DNA of 7,933 nucleotides from contig DNHA01000040.1 of assembly GCA_003486025.1 (NCBI GenBank), positions 6,340 to 14,272 of the forward strand. Reading direction: 5' to 3'. Below the pieces are notes generated by a model, which saw nothing but the letters and a program-made list of their open reading frames with translations, searched no databases and was not told where the DNA came from. The position numbers were made by a program, and so were the translations under genes. Below, piece after piece: positions 1-6,992 of the stretch (within the stretch, counting starts at the first letter, position 1; each line of letters starts with the position of its first letter). Source of the stretch: Micrococcaceae bacterium (lineage in GTDB: Bacteria; Actinomycetota; Actinomycetes; Actinomycetales; Micrococcaceae).

Positions 1-820
<820 letters not shown>

Positions 821-827
821 CGGAAAC

Positions 828-1721
828 TTAGCTGTCCAGCGCGTCTGCGCCGGCAATAATTTCCGAAAGCTCCTGGGTGATTTCAGCCTGACGGGCGTTG
901 TTGAGCAATCGCGTGAACTTCTTGATCAGTTCGCCGGCGTTGTCGCCTGCAGCCTTCATCGCGCGCTGGCGTGCAGCAAGCTCCGAGGCTGCGGACTGCA
1001 GCTGGGCATTGAACAATCGAGAATCGATGTATCGCGGAAGCAGTGCGTCCAGCACTTCTTCCGGCGATGGCTCAAACTCGTACAGTGGCAAAAGCTCGTC
1101 GGTTGGAGTCTCGGAATCATCCTCGACAACCTCCAACGGCAACAGACGGATGACCGTCGGTTCCTGCGTAACCATCGACTTGAACTGGGTGTATACAACG
1201 TGGATTTCATCCACGCCGCCCTGCTCGTAATCGGTGGCGAAATCCTCTAGGAGGATATCGCGCAGCTCGCGTGCGGTTTCGAAACGCGGAGAATCGGTAT
1301 CCCCGGTCCACACTCGCTCATATCCGCGTGAACGGAAATCGAAGTAAGCCTGAGCCTTGCGGCCGACCAAATAGGTCTTGACTTCCTTACCATCCTCACG
1401 CAGGAGTTCCACGAGGTGCTCAGCCTGCTTCAGAACGCTGGCGGAGTAGGACCCGGCAAGTCCTCGGTCCGAGGTCATCACCAAAACGGCTGCCCGTCGA
1501 ACCTGTGCAGGCTCGGTGGTCAGTGGGTGTTCGACATCGGCCTGGGACGCGACGGCGGTTACTGCACGGGTAATCGCATTGGCATACGGCAGTGAAGCCG
1601 AAACACGCGTACGTGCCTTGCCAATGCGGGATGCAGCAATCAGTTCCATCGCCTTGAAGATCTTGGCCATCGACTTAGTCGATCCGATCTTCTGGCGGTA
1701 GACCCGAATCTGGGCTCCCAT
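828..1721 (-). CDS. atpG: ATP synthase F1 subunit gamma
   Basis: Gamma is the central rotor shaft coupling c-ring rotation to the catalytic beta subunits. The 297-residue protein is full length. The N-terminal helix that enters the head starts [18 protein letters not shown], the conserved [10 protein letters not shown] segment is at residues 84-93, and the C-terminal helix ends with the family signature [18 protein letters not shown] (271-288). An acidic loop (about 199-210) lies before LLPLYEFEP. The stretch before [15 protein letters not shown] (169-183) is short, so it seems to lack the extra loop I recall from mycobacterial gamma subunits; an alignment would settle this. The start has a good ribosome binding site, AAGGAAAGGA, with its last AGGA 5 nt before the ATG. 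It follows atpA after a 78-nt gap containing a strong inverted repeat and precedes atpD by 38 nt. Confidence 0.98.
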   Translation of the reverse strand: MGAQIRVYRQKIGSTKSMAKIFKAMELIAASRIGKARTRVSASLPYANAITRAVTAVASQADVEHPLTTEPAQVRRAAVLVMTSDRGLAGSYSASVLKQAEHLVELLREDGKEVKTYLVGRKAQAYFDFRSRGYERVWTGDTDSPRFETARELRDILLEDFATDYEQGGVDEIHVVYTQFKSMVTQEPTVIRLLPLEVVEDDSETPTDELLPLYEFEPSPEEVLDALLPRYIDSRLFNAQLQSAASELAARQRAMKAAGDNAGELIKKFTRLLNNARQAEITQELSEIIAGADALDS

Positions 1722-1743
1722 GTGTGTCCTTTCCTTATTCCCT

Positions 1744-1788
1744 ACGTTCGGGGTGTGGCGCCGCTAGCGGCGCCGCACCCCAAAACGT
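1744..1788 (-). repeat. Large GC-rich inverted repeat between atpA and atpG
   Basis: Positions 1750-1781 form a 32-bp palindrome centred on GCTAGC (1763-1768) with one imperfect pair (1756/1775, a C-A mismatch in the atp RNA). A further 5-bp arm, ACGTT (1744-1748) with AACGT (1784-1788), stacks outside it across a small internal loop. The RNA stem is very GC-rich, and the bases after it (GAACGUAGGG) contain no U-tract, so it does not look like an intrinsic terminator in the atp direction; the other strand has none either. Its position directly after atpA suggests protection of the upstream mRNA or a processing point. This role is inferred. Confidence 0.8.
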
Positions 1789-1799
1789 GAAGGAAATTG

Positions 1800-3437
1800 T
1801 CAGCGCTTCTGCTTGACGATCTTTTCCTGGTCAACGGACTCGGCATCGAGAGCGTCGTGCTCTTCGTGTCCGGCGGCGACCAGCTGGTCATCACCGTCAC
1901 CGAAGAATCCGGCCTTGAAGTCTACAACCGCAGTCTTCATGGCTTCCAGAGTCTCGTTCTCCAGCTTGCCGGTCTGGCCGATCACGGTCAGTACCTCGGT
2001 GCGGTGGCGCAGGTAGTCGATGAACTCAGCTTCGAAACGCTGGACATCTTCCACTGGCACATCGTCGAGGTAGCCGTTGGTGCCCGACCAGATCGAAACG
2101 ACCTGATCTTCTACCGGGTACGGGGTGTACTGACCCTGCTTGAGCAGCTCCATCAGACGTGCACCACGGGTCAGCTGCTGCTTGGAGGCAGCATCCAGGT
2201 CCGAAGCGAACATCGCGAAGGCAGCCATGTCGCGGTACTGAGCCAATTCAAGCTTCAAAGTACCGGAAACCTTCTTCATGGCCTTGACCTGTGCCGAACC
2301 ACCCACGCGGGACACCGAGATGCCCACGTCGACGGCTGGACGCTGGTTGGCGTTGAACAGGTCCGACTGCAAGAAGATCTGGCCATCGGTAATCGAGATG
2401 ACGTTGGTCGGGATGAACGCGCCCACGTCGTTCGCCTTGGTTTCGATGATTGGCAGACCAGTCATCGAACCTGCGCCGAGCTCGTCCGAAAGCTTGGCGC
2501 AACGCTCAAGCAGACGGGAGTGCAGGTAGAAGACGTCGCCTGGGTAAGCTTCGCGTCCTGGTGGACGGCGCAGCAACAGCGATACCGCACGGTAAGCTTC
2601 AGCCTGCTTGGACAGATCATCAAAGACGATCAGAACGTGCTTGCCACCGTACATCCAGTGCTGGCCGATGGCCGAGCCTGCATACGGTGCCAGGTACTTG
2701 AAGCCTGCTGGGTCAGATGCCGGGGACGCCACGATCGTGGTGTACTCCAGTGCACCCTTATCTGCGAGGGTCTGGCGAACGGCAGCGATAGTCGATGCCT
2801 TCTGGCCAATAGCCACGTAGATGCAGCGAACCTGCTTGGTTTCGTCTCCGGTTGCCCAGTTGGCGCGCTGGTTCAGAATGGTGTCAACCGCAATAGCGGT
2901 CTTACCGGTCTGGCGGTCGCCAATGATCAGCTGACGCTGGCCACGGCCGATCGGGATCATGGCGTCGATAGCCTTCAGACCGGTCTGCATTGGCTCGTGC
3001 ACGCTCTTGCGCTGAGTGACGCCTGGTGCCTGAAGCTCCAAGGCACGACGGCCTTCGGCTTCAATCGGGCCCAGGTTGTCCATTGGCTCACCCAGTGGGT
3101 CAACCACGCGGCCCAGGTAGCCGTCGCCGACTGGAACCGAAAGGATCTCGCCGGTGCGCTCGACCTTCTGGCCAGCTTCGATGCCGGTGAAGTCACCAAG
3201 CACAACAACACCGATTTCGCGGGTGTCAAGGTTCTGGGCCAGGCCCAGGGTGCCATCAGCGAATTTCAGCAATTCGTTGGCCATGACGGAAGGAAGACCT
3301 TCCACCTTGGCGATGCCGTCGCTCGCGGCGACGACGCGTCCCACCTCGGTACGCTCTGCCTTACCCGGTTCGTAGGAAGATGCGAACTCGTTTAGGGCAT
3401 TACGGACGTCGTTGGCATTGATGGTCAAATCGGCCAT
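1800..3437 (-). CDS. atpA: ATP synthase F1 subunit alpha
   Basis: Alpha is the non-catalytic nucleotide-binding subunit alternating with beta in the F1 head. The 545-residue protein has the N-terminal delta-contacting segment and beta-barrel (about 1-100), Walker A GDRQTGKT at 173-180 with its typical Gln in DRQTGK, Walker [18 protein letters not shown] from 267, and the [10 protein letters not shown] motif with Arg377, which reaches the catalytic site of the neighbouring beta. It is about 30 residues longer than the E. coli subunit; the extra part is a charged tail (about 511-545) rich in Asp/Glu and ending in lysines, as in other actinobacteria. The ATG at 3437 has AGGAGA 13 nt upstream, a rather long spacing, with a weaker AGGGA nearer. 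It lies 132 nt after atpH and 78 nt before atpG. Confidence 0.98.
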   Translation of the reverse strand: MADLTINANDVRNALNEFASSYEPGKAERTEVGRVVAASDGIAKVEGLPSVMANELLKFADGTLGLAQNLDTREIGVVVLGDFTGIEAGQKVERTGEILSVPVGDGYLGRVVDPLGEPMDNLGPIEAEGRRALELQAPGVTQRKSVHEPMQTGLKAIDAMIPIGRGQRQLIIGDRQTGKTAIAVDTILNQRANWATGDETKQVRCIYVAIGQKASTIAAVRQTLADKGALEYTTIVASPASDPAGFKYLAPYAGSAIGQHWMYGGKHVLIVFDDLSKQAEAYRAVSLLLRRPPGREAYPGDVFYLHSRLLERCAKLSDELGAGSMTGLPIIETKANDVGAFIPTNVISITDGQIFLQSDLFNANQRPAVDVGISVSRVGGSAQVKAMKKVSGTLKLELAQYRDMAAFAMFASDLDAASKQQLTRGARLMELLKQGQYTPYPVEDQVVSIWSGTNGYLDDVPVEDVQRFEAEFIDYLRHRTEVLTVIGQTGKLENETLEAMKTAVVDFKAGFFGDGDDQLVAAGHEEHDALDAESVDQEKIVKQKR

Positions 3438-3517
3438 CTGCAGTCCCTGCTCTCCTAAATTGTGACTCGTGTCTGAAAAGAAAAGATACGAATCGAATGT
3501 GAATGAAGTCTGTTGTG

Positions 3518-3556
3518 GTCCTGGTAGCTAGGACATCGGATTCGGGATGGCTCCCG
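3518..3556 (-). repeat. Two short hairpins in the atpH-atpA gap
   Basis: The 132-nt gap holds two small inverted repeats just after the atpH stop codon. CGGGA (3543-3547) pairs with TCCCG (3552-3556) around a 4-nt loop, and GTCCT (3518-3522) pairs with AGGAC (3530-3534) around a 7-nt loop. Both stems are only 5 bp, and the pyrimidine-rich stretch downstream is not an uninterrupted U-tract, so I do not call a terminator. The rest of the gap to the atpA ribosome binding site (AGGAGA, 3456-3451) is AT-richer and shows no promoter I would defend. Confidence 0.4.
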
Positions 3557-3569
3557 GTTCCAATGAAAC

Positions 3570-4382
3570 CTAGCTAGCCAGGGCGCGGCGCAAGTCGGCC
3601 ACGCGTGATGCCACGGAAGCGTCGACAACTTCGTCGCCAACCTTGACCACCAGTCCACCGACCAGCGATGGATCGGTGGTGGCGTTGAGCTTCAGCTGAC
3701 GACCGTAAAGCTTGTTCAGGCTGGTCTCCAGACGCGATAGCTGAGCCTCGGAGAGCTGCACAGTGCTGGTCACCGAAGCGATCCAGCGCTGCTGGCGCTT
3801 GGCCACGAGCTCAACAAAACGTGCAACCAGAGCCGCTGGCTTCAAACCACGAGGGTTCGAAACAGCCTGGGAGATCAAAACCTGCGCGGTCTGCGACGCG
3901 TTAGGCACGAGCTTGAGCGCCAGTGCACGCTTAGCCTCGTCTGGGGCCTGGGCATCATCCAACGCACGCTGCAGTTCGTGATTAGCACGAACTACCTCGA
4001 TGAAGGAGAACAGATCCTGCTCCAGCTTGTTCAGCCCAGTAACGCCGTCCTGCTGCTCGGCTACCGCGGAGACCGCGGTAACTGCCAGCGTTTCGAGCGC
4101 ATCGCTAATGTCGCGTTCCGAGCTCCAGCGGGTGGAAGCCAACTGCGCAACGGTGGCCTCGGCATCAGCCGAAACCTTTCCGCGCAACAGCTGTGCCAGA
4201 AGGCCTGCCTTATCGGCAACTTCACGGGCTGGATCAGTCATGGCGCGGCGAAGACCGGCATTTGCATCCAGTACTTCCAGGACCGCGAACAGTTCCTTTG
4301 GCAGATCAATAGATGCCTGTGCCAGCTTGGGTTCTAAAAACTCCAAAGCCTTTGCTAGTGACTCGCTCGATACACTTGCCAT
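3570..4382 (-). CDS. atpH: ATP synthase F1 subunit delta, long actinobacterial form
   Basis: Delta sits on top of the F1 head and joins it to the b stalk as part of the stator. At 270 residues it is about 90 longer than the usual 175-185 residue delta/OSCP subunit. The added length looks like a duplicated helical domain: about 27-106 and 119-196 align with an offset of 93, sharing LF-x3-EV-x2-AN-x2-L-x-RA (31-47 and 124-140). The C-terminal domain (about 200-270) is typical, with VQLSEAQLSRLETSLNKLYG, DPSLVGGLVVKVGDEVVDAS and a final LRRAL helix. The ATG overlaps the atpF stop codon by one base (TAATG), so translation is probably coupled to atpF. Unlike mycobacteria, where delta is fused to a second b subunit, here atpF and atpH are separate frames. 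Confidence 0.96.
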   Translation of the reverse strand: MASVSSESLAKALEFLEPKLAQASIDLPKELFAVLEVLDANAGLRRAMTDPAREVADKAGLLAQLLRGKVSADAEATVAQLASTRWSSERDISDALETLAVTAVSAVAEQQDGVTGLNKLEQDLFSFIEVVRANHELQRALDDAQAPDEAKRALALKLVPNASQTAQVLISQAVSNPRGLKPAALVARFVELVAKRQQRWIASVTSTVQLSEAQLSRLETSLNKLYGRQLKLNATTDPSLVGGLVVKVGDEVVDASVASRVADLRRALAS

Positions 4383-4936
4383 TAGTTCGATGCACCTGCG
4401 TTCTGCTGAGCTTCTAAATCGGTCAGGAACTGATCAACCACGCGCTGTGCACGGGCGTCGTCCTTGAGAGCTTCGTCAACTACCTTGCTTGCAAGCTCGG
4501 TAGCCAATACGCCCACGTCGGTGCGGAGCGAAGTCAAAGCGGCGACGCGCTCTGCCTCAATCTGACGGTGCGACTGCTCGGTGATACGAGTAGCCTCATC
4601 GGTTGCTTTGGTCTTCAGATCTGCAAGGATCTGAGCGCCTTCGCTACGAGCTTCCTCACGGATGCGGTTGGCTTCCGTGCGGGCTTCGAGAAGCTGGGCC
4701 TTGTACAGTGCCAAGGTCTCTTCTGCTTCTTTCTGCGCTGCTTCAGCCTTCTCCAGGCCACCTTCGATCGCGGTGACGCGATCTTCATAGGACTGCTCGA
4801 ACTTCGGAGCAATTACCTTGATGACGATGAACAGAAGGACCGCGAAACCAACGCCCGTGACGAGAATCTCCCACGGGTTCGGCAACAACGGGTTAACCGA
4901 TTCGCTCGCAGCGAGGATGAAATCAGTGCTGTTCAT
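4382..4936 (-). CDS. atpF: ATP synthase Fo subunit b
   Basis: Subunit b forms the peripheral stalk linking membrane subunit a to delta and the F1 head. From ATG 4936 it has 184 residues: a short N-terminus, a conserved NPLLPNPWE segment, one membrane helix (about 23-43, ITGVGFAVLLFIV-like), then a long charged heptad-rich helix (about 48-150) that dimerises, and a C-terminal part ending QQNAGASN that should contact delta. A GTG six bases upstream (4942) is in frame, but it lies only 3 nt from the AAGGA Shine-Dalgarno, whereas ATG 4936 lies 9 nt from it, so I prefer the ATG. The gene follows atpE by 82 nt and overlaps atpH by one base. Confidence 0.96.
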   Translation of the reverse strand: MNSTDFILAASESVNPLLPNPWEILVTGVGFAVLLFIVIKVIAPKFEQSYEDRVTAIEGGLEKAEAAQKEAEETLALYKAQLLEARTEANRIREEARSEGAQILADLKTKATDEATRITEQSHRQIEAERVAALTSLRTDVGVLATELASKVVDEALKDDARAQRVVDQFLTDLEAQQNAGASN

Positions 4937-4945
4937 TCTCACTAT

Positions 4946-4950
4946 TCCTT
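4946..4950 (-). promoter_or_regulatory. Ribosome binding site that decides the atpF start
   Basis: AAGGA (4950-4946 on the minus strand) is followed by the bases ATA GTG AGA ATG. The GTG at 4942 is 3 nt away, too close for normal initiation, and the ATG at 4936 is 9 nt away, which is favourable. This supports ATG 4936. Confidence 0.65.
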
Positions 4951-4977
4951 ATCTACTAGTTTCCGCTTTGTGTGTAC

Positions 4978-5003
4978 GCCTCGCGATAGTGGCGAGGCCA
5001 CTA
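4978..5003 (-). repeat. Two overlapping, mutually exclusive hairpins between atpE and atpF
   Basis: Two inverted repeats share bases. In one, GCCTCGC (4978-4984) pairs with GCGAGGC (4992-4998) around a 7-nt loop. In the other, TAGTGGC (4987-4993) pairs with GCCACTA (4997-5003) around a 3-nt loop. Both stems are perfect 7-bp helices that need the segment 4992-4998, so only one can form at a time. They lie 15-41 nt after the atpE stop and about 30 nt before the atpF ribosome binding site. There is no U-tract. A role in stabilising atpE mRNA or limiting atpF translation is inference. Confidence 0.65.
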
Positions 5004-5018
5004 CAAGTTGCGAAAAGA

Positions 5019-5231
5019 CTAGGCGCCGACGACGAAGGCGAAGACCAAGCCCAAAATTGCAAGTGCTTCAGCAAGTGCGAAGCCAAGCATTGCGATTGGC
5101 TGCAGGATGCGCTGTGCTTCTGGCTGACGTGCAACACCATTGATGTAAGCAGCGAAGATCATGCCAACGCCGATAGCCGAACCAATTGCAGCCAGGCCGT
5201 AGCCGATCATATTCAGGGAGCCATGCAACAT
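5019..5231 (-). CDS. atpE: ATP synthase Fo subunit c (proteolipid)
   Basis: Subunit c forms the membrane rotor ring that carries protons. The 70-residue protein is two membrane helices (about 8-33 and 45-68) joined by the polar loop ARQPEAQ (34-40), which contacts gamma and epsilon. Helix 1 has the glycine-rich packing motif around IGSAIGVGM, and helix 2 carries the proton-binding Glu55 in [13 protein letters not shown]. The residue after the Glu is Ala rather than the Ser/Thr of sodium-binding rings, so a proton ring is expected. The ATG at 5231 has GAAAGGAA upstream, with AGGA 10 nt from the start. It sits between atpB (103-nt gap) and atpF (82-nt gap), both gaps holding hairpins, which may help give the high copy number the ring needs. 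Confidence 0.98.
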   Translation of the reverse strand: MLHGSLNMIGYGLAAIGSAIGVGMIFAAYINGVARQPEAQRILQPIAMLGFALAEALAILGLVFAFVVGA

Positions 5232-5252
5232 GTGATTATGTTCCTTTCAAGA

Positions 5253-5271
5253 TACCGGGCTTTTGCCGGTA
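5253..5271 (-). repeat. Hairpin just upstream of the atpE ribosome binding site
   Basis: TACCGG (5253-5258) pairs with CCGGTA (5266-5271), a perfect 6-bp stem with a 7-nt loop. In the RNA it ends a few bases before the GAAAGGAA Shine-Dalgarno of atpE. It leaves the ribosome binding site free, so it might keep that site open. That role is inferred; only the repeat is seen. Confidence 0.55.
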
Positions 5272-5283
5272 GGTTGTGAGGTA

Positions 5284-5304
5284 TTCCTTGAGCGATTCAA
5301 GGAA
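5284..5304 (-). repeat. Perfect 8-bp hairpin after atpB
   Basis: TTCCTTGA (5284-5291) and TCAAGGAA (5297-5304) form a perfect 8-bp stem with a 5-nt loop, 30 nt after the atpB stop codon. The RNA continues UACCUCACAACC, with no U-tract, so it is not an intrinsic terminator. It may separate the stability or processing of the atpB and atpE parts of the mRNA. Confidence 0.65.
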
Positions 5305-5334
5305 GATCTTTAGTGGGTGGAAGAAGTGTTGGCC

Positions 5335-6147
5335 TTAGTGGGCGTCGGCTTCAATTGCACCCTGGAGGTAGATCGCGGTCAGCAGGGTGAATACAAAGGC
5401 CTGCAGGACCATGATCAGAAGTTCCAGGAAGTACATTGCGACCGATCCGAGGATGACCAAGACGCCAAGACCATTCATAGCCAAGGAATCCTGAACAACA
5501 ATCAGGTGACGAGCGCCGGCAGCAGCCAGCATCACGATGATGTGACCGGACAGCATCGTTGCCATCAAACGCAATGAGTGCGTCATCGGGCGGACGATGA
5601 AGTTAGAGATGATTTCCAGAGGAATCATCAGCGGCATGATCCAGCCCGGAACACCGGACGGAACGACTGCCAATTTGAAGTAGCGAATACCATGGTTTTT
5701 CAAACCTACGGCAATCCAGGTGCCGTAGATGATGATGGCCATCGCATATGCAGAACCAGCGTGTGAGAACGATGGAATCTGCAGGAATGGGATTGCTCCG
5801 AAGAGGTTATTCAGCAGGACGAAGAAGAAGGTCGCGAACAGCAGAGGAATCCAAGGACGGAAGTTCTTCTCACCAATGATGTCGCGGCCAATTCCGTTAC
5901 GCACGAAAGCGTAGCCGGACTCGGCGAGGTACTGCGTCTTGCTTGGAACCAGCTTCGGGTTCTTGATGGCCGCGGTGAAGAACCAAGTAATGAGCACGAT
6001 CGAAAGGACGATCATGAACATCTGCTTGCCGAAACCGGTTCCGTACTCAGCGAACCACGGGAAAATGTCCGGGAGGTGAGTATCGGATACGGATGGCGGA
6101 ATGAATCCGCCTTCTTCTGAGGCCATTGGGAGCGCAAACGCGAACAA
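5335..6147 (-). CDS. atpB: ATP synthase Fo subunit a
   Basis: Subunit a is the membrane stator that forms the two proton half-channels against the c ring. From TTG 6147 it has 270 residues: a short periplasmic-side N-terminus with LPDIFPWFAEYG, then several hydrophobic helices. The essential arginine is in THSLRLMATMLSGHI (Arg193, E. coli Arg210), and the last helix has LQAFVFTLLTAIYL with Gln249 (E. coli Gln252). The positions matching E. coli Glu219 and His245 are His201 and Glu242, the swapped pair also seen in mitochondria. The frame stays open up to a GTG at 6213, but TTG 6147 has AGAGAGGA with 7-nt spacing and gives the expected N-terminus (MFAFALPMASEE). An in-frame ATG at 6126 has no ribosome binding site. 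It follows the AtpI-like gene after a 265-nt leader. Confidence 0.96.
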   Translation of the reverse strand: MFAFALPMASEEGGFIPPSVSDTHLPDIFPWFAEYGTGFGKQMFMIVLSIVLITWFFTAAIKNPKLVPSKTQYLAESGYAFVRNGIGRDIIGEKNFRPWIPLLFATFFFVLLNNLFGAIPFLQIPSFSHAGSAYAMAIIIYGTWIAVGLKNHGIRYFKLAVVPSGVPGWIMPLMIPLEIISNFIVRPMTHSLRLMATMLSGHIIVMLAAAGARHLIVVQDSLAMNGLGVLVILGSVAMYFLELLIMVLQAFVFTLLTAIYLQGAIEADAH

Positions 6148-6154
6148 CGCGCTG

Positions 6155-6162
6155 TCCTCTCT
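6155..6162 (-). promoter_or_regulatory. Strong ribosome binding site supporting a TTG start for atpB
   Basis: The minus strand reads AGAGAGGA ending at 6155, then 7 nt (CAGCGCG), then TTG at 6147. Neither the GTG at 6213 nor the ATG at 6126 in the same frame has a comparable purine-rich site at a sensible distance, so TTG is the best start. Confidence 0.75.
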
Positions 6163-6184
6163 GCAGTAACGGTCACGGGCAAAA

Positions 6185-6215
6185 GGCGGTGACTGGCGGT
6201 AACTGCCTCTCACCG
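6185..6215 (-). repeat. Tandem 10-bp repeat and overlapping hairpin upstream of atpB
   Basis: GGCGGTGACT (6185-6194) is followed directly by GGCGGTAACT (6195-6204), a head-to-tail repeat with one mismatch. CGGTGA (6187-6192) can also pair with TCACCG (6210-6215), and the GGTCACGG nearby (6171-6178) offers a competing partner for the repeat unit. The cluster lies about 25-55 nt before the atpB ribosome binding site. It could be a protein-binding site or part of a folded leader; nothing in the sequence decides between them. Confidence 0.45.
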
Positions 6216-6412
6216 TGTGAAGAAAAAATCAAACGGGTTACATCAGAGTTTTTGCGTAACGCATCGACGCTGATGAAGTGCCATCCTCAGGTTGCCCCGA
6301 GGATGCCTGTCATAGACGGCCGATCGCGGTTAGGCAACCTGCCAAAAATGACCCGTAGTAAGCTTATCAAACTCACAGCTCGCCCCAGACCTAACGGCCG
6401 GCGGCACTATGT

Positions 6413-6847
6413 CTATGCTTCGTTGTAGATGGCAAGACGTGTCTTCATGAAGGCACGGATCTCACCGGTCTGCCAGGCAACGAGGCTGACTGCAGCTGCA
6501 AGCACGAATCCCTGTCGATTGACCCAGTCAGGCAATCCCAGGTTCAGCAGCACGAAGGCAATGCCAAAGACCTTGATGACGAAAGTTCCCAGAAACGCAG
6601 GCATGGCCCACGTGCTGCGGAATCGTCCGGCGGCCTCAGCAATCAATATGCTGACGGCGAAGAAGCCGATCACTAGCCCGGAAGCCAAAGCCCCGGACAG
6701 TGCATATCGCAAATCTGCAACCAACCACGAAATCAGGAAAAATGCGGCCGCGGCGATCAGCGAGTACAGCATGGAGATACCAAGAATTGGCAGCCAGATG
6801 GATTTCGGAGCGGCAGAGACGGCAACGCGAGCCGAACGTGAATTCAT
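6413..6847 (-). CDS. AtpI-like small membrane protein of the atp operon
   Basis: This 144-residue protein is predicted from sequence to have four membrane helices (about 18-43, 49-71, 81-103 and 112-127) with a basic N-terminus (MNSRSARVAV) and a short charged C-terminus. Its size, topology and place just before atpB match the AtpI/ATP-synthase protein I group, which in other bacteria assists c-ring assembly or ion supply; in actinobacteria the position is filled by a divergent AtpI-like protein. Identity rests mostly on context, since the family is poorly conserved in sequence, so I leave the symbol blank. The ATG at 6847 has GAGGGGAG 7 nt upstream. It is 145 nt after the wecA-like gene and may have its own promoter there. 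Confidence 0.8.
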   Translation of the reverse strand: MNSRSARVAVSAAPKSIWLPILGISMLYSLIAAAAFFLISWLVADLRYALSGALASGLVIGFFAVSILIAEAAGRFRSTWAMPAFLGTFVIKVFGIAFVLLNLGLPDWVNRQGFVLAAAVSLVAWQTGEIRAFMKTRLAIYNEA

Positions 6848-6924
6848 GCCCGCACTCCCCTCTGTTCGCTGTCAAAGATCTATCGGCAACCGAATGATGC
6901 TGATGAAACTCATTTCCCCCGCGC

Positions 6925-6930
6925 AGTATA
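6925..6930 (-). promoter_or_regulatory. Possible -10 element upstream of the AtpI-like gene
   Basis: TATACT (6930-6925 on the minus strand) resembles a sigma-70-type -10 box, about 78 nt before the AtpI-like start, in an otherwise non-coding AT-richer gap. It sits in a small inverted repeat, GCAGT (6923-6927) with ACTGC (6933-6937). No convincing -35 hexamer lies 16-18 nt upstream, which is common in actinobacteria but weakens the call. If real, it would start an atp transcript independent of the wecA-like gene. Confidence 0.3.
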
Positions 6931-6992
6931 AAACTGCCTGGGAGATGATCCGTAATGAATTCTACACGAGATAGAAACTGATTGCTCGGGAA

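Larger units (their letters stand above)
6148..6412 (-). promoter_or_regulatory. 265-nt structured leader between the AtpI-like gene and atpB
   Basis: This is the longest gene-free stretch in the window. It holds a stem of 7 bp plus 2 bp at 6282-6305 (CATCCTC in the RNA pairing with GAGGATG, with a GCAA-type loop), and a competing 9-bp pairing of CAGGTTGCC (6288-6296) with GGCAACCTG (6333-6341). The two use the same bases and exclude each other. Nearer atpB are a tandem repeat and further short stems, then the atpB ribosome binding site. I see no clear promoter and no intrinsic terminator. Two tiny ATG frames (starting 6313 and 6284) lack well-placed ribosome binding sites. A regulatory role for the atp operon is a reasonable inference, not shown. 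Confidence 0.45.

Noticed and set aside
1750..1781. Palindrome as a Rho-independent terminator
   Set aside because: The stem is strong, but neither strand has a T-tract after it, and the operon clearly continues into atpG and atpD.
1797..3395. A 532-codon open frame on the plus strand opposite atpA
   Set aside because: It lies wholly antisense to a certain atpA, its translation resembles no family I recognise, and long antisense frames are expected from the codon bias of GC-rich genes.
6243..6313. Two tiny minus-strand frames in the atpB leader (ATG at 6313, 8 codons; ATG at 6284, 13 codons), possible leader peptides
   Set aside because: Neither has a Shine-Dalgarno at a workable distance (the GAGG before 6284 touches the ATG), and the peptides show no run of a single amino acid that would suggest attenuation.
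6334..6370. TTGATAAGCTTACTAC region as a promoter for atpB
   Set aside because: It contains loose -10-like strings, but no -35-like hexamer at the right distance, so the match is no better than chance.
6126..6428. Plus-strand open frame of 100 codons across the leader of atpB
   Set aside because: It overlaps the starts of atpB and the end of the AtpI-like gene in antisense, has no ribosome binding site and no recognisable protein features.
6871..6876. TTGACA on the minus strand as a -35 box for the AtpI-like gene
   Set aside because: A perfect -35 match, but 17 nt further on there is only the GC-rich start region of the gene (CGGGCA), with no -10 box, and it overlaps the ribosome binding site zone.
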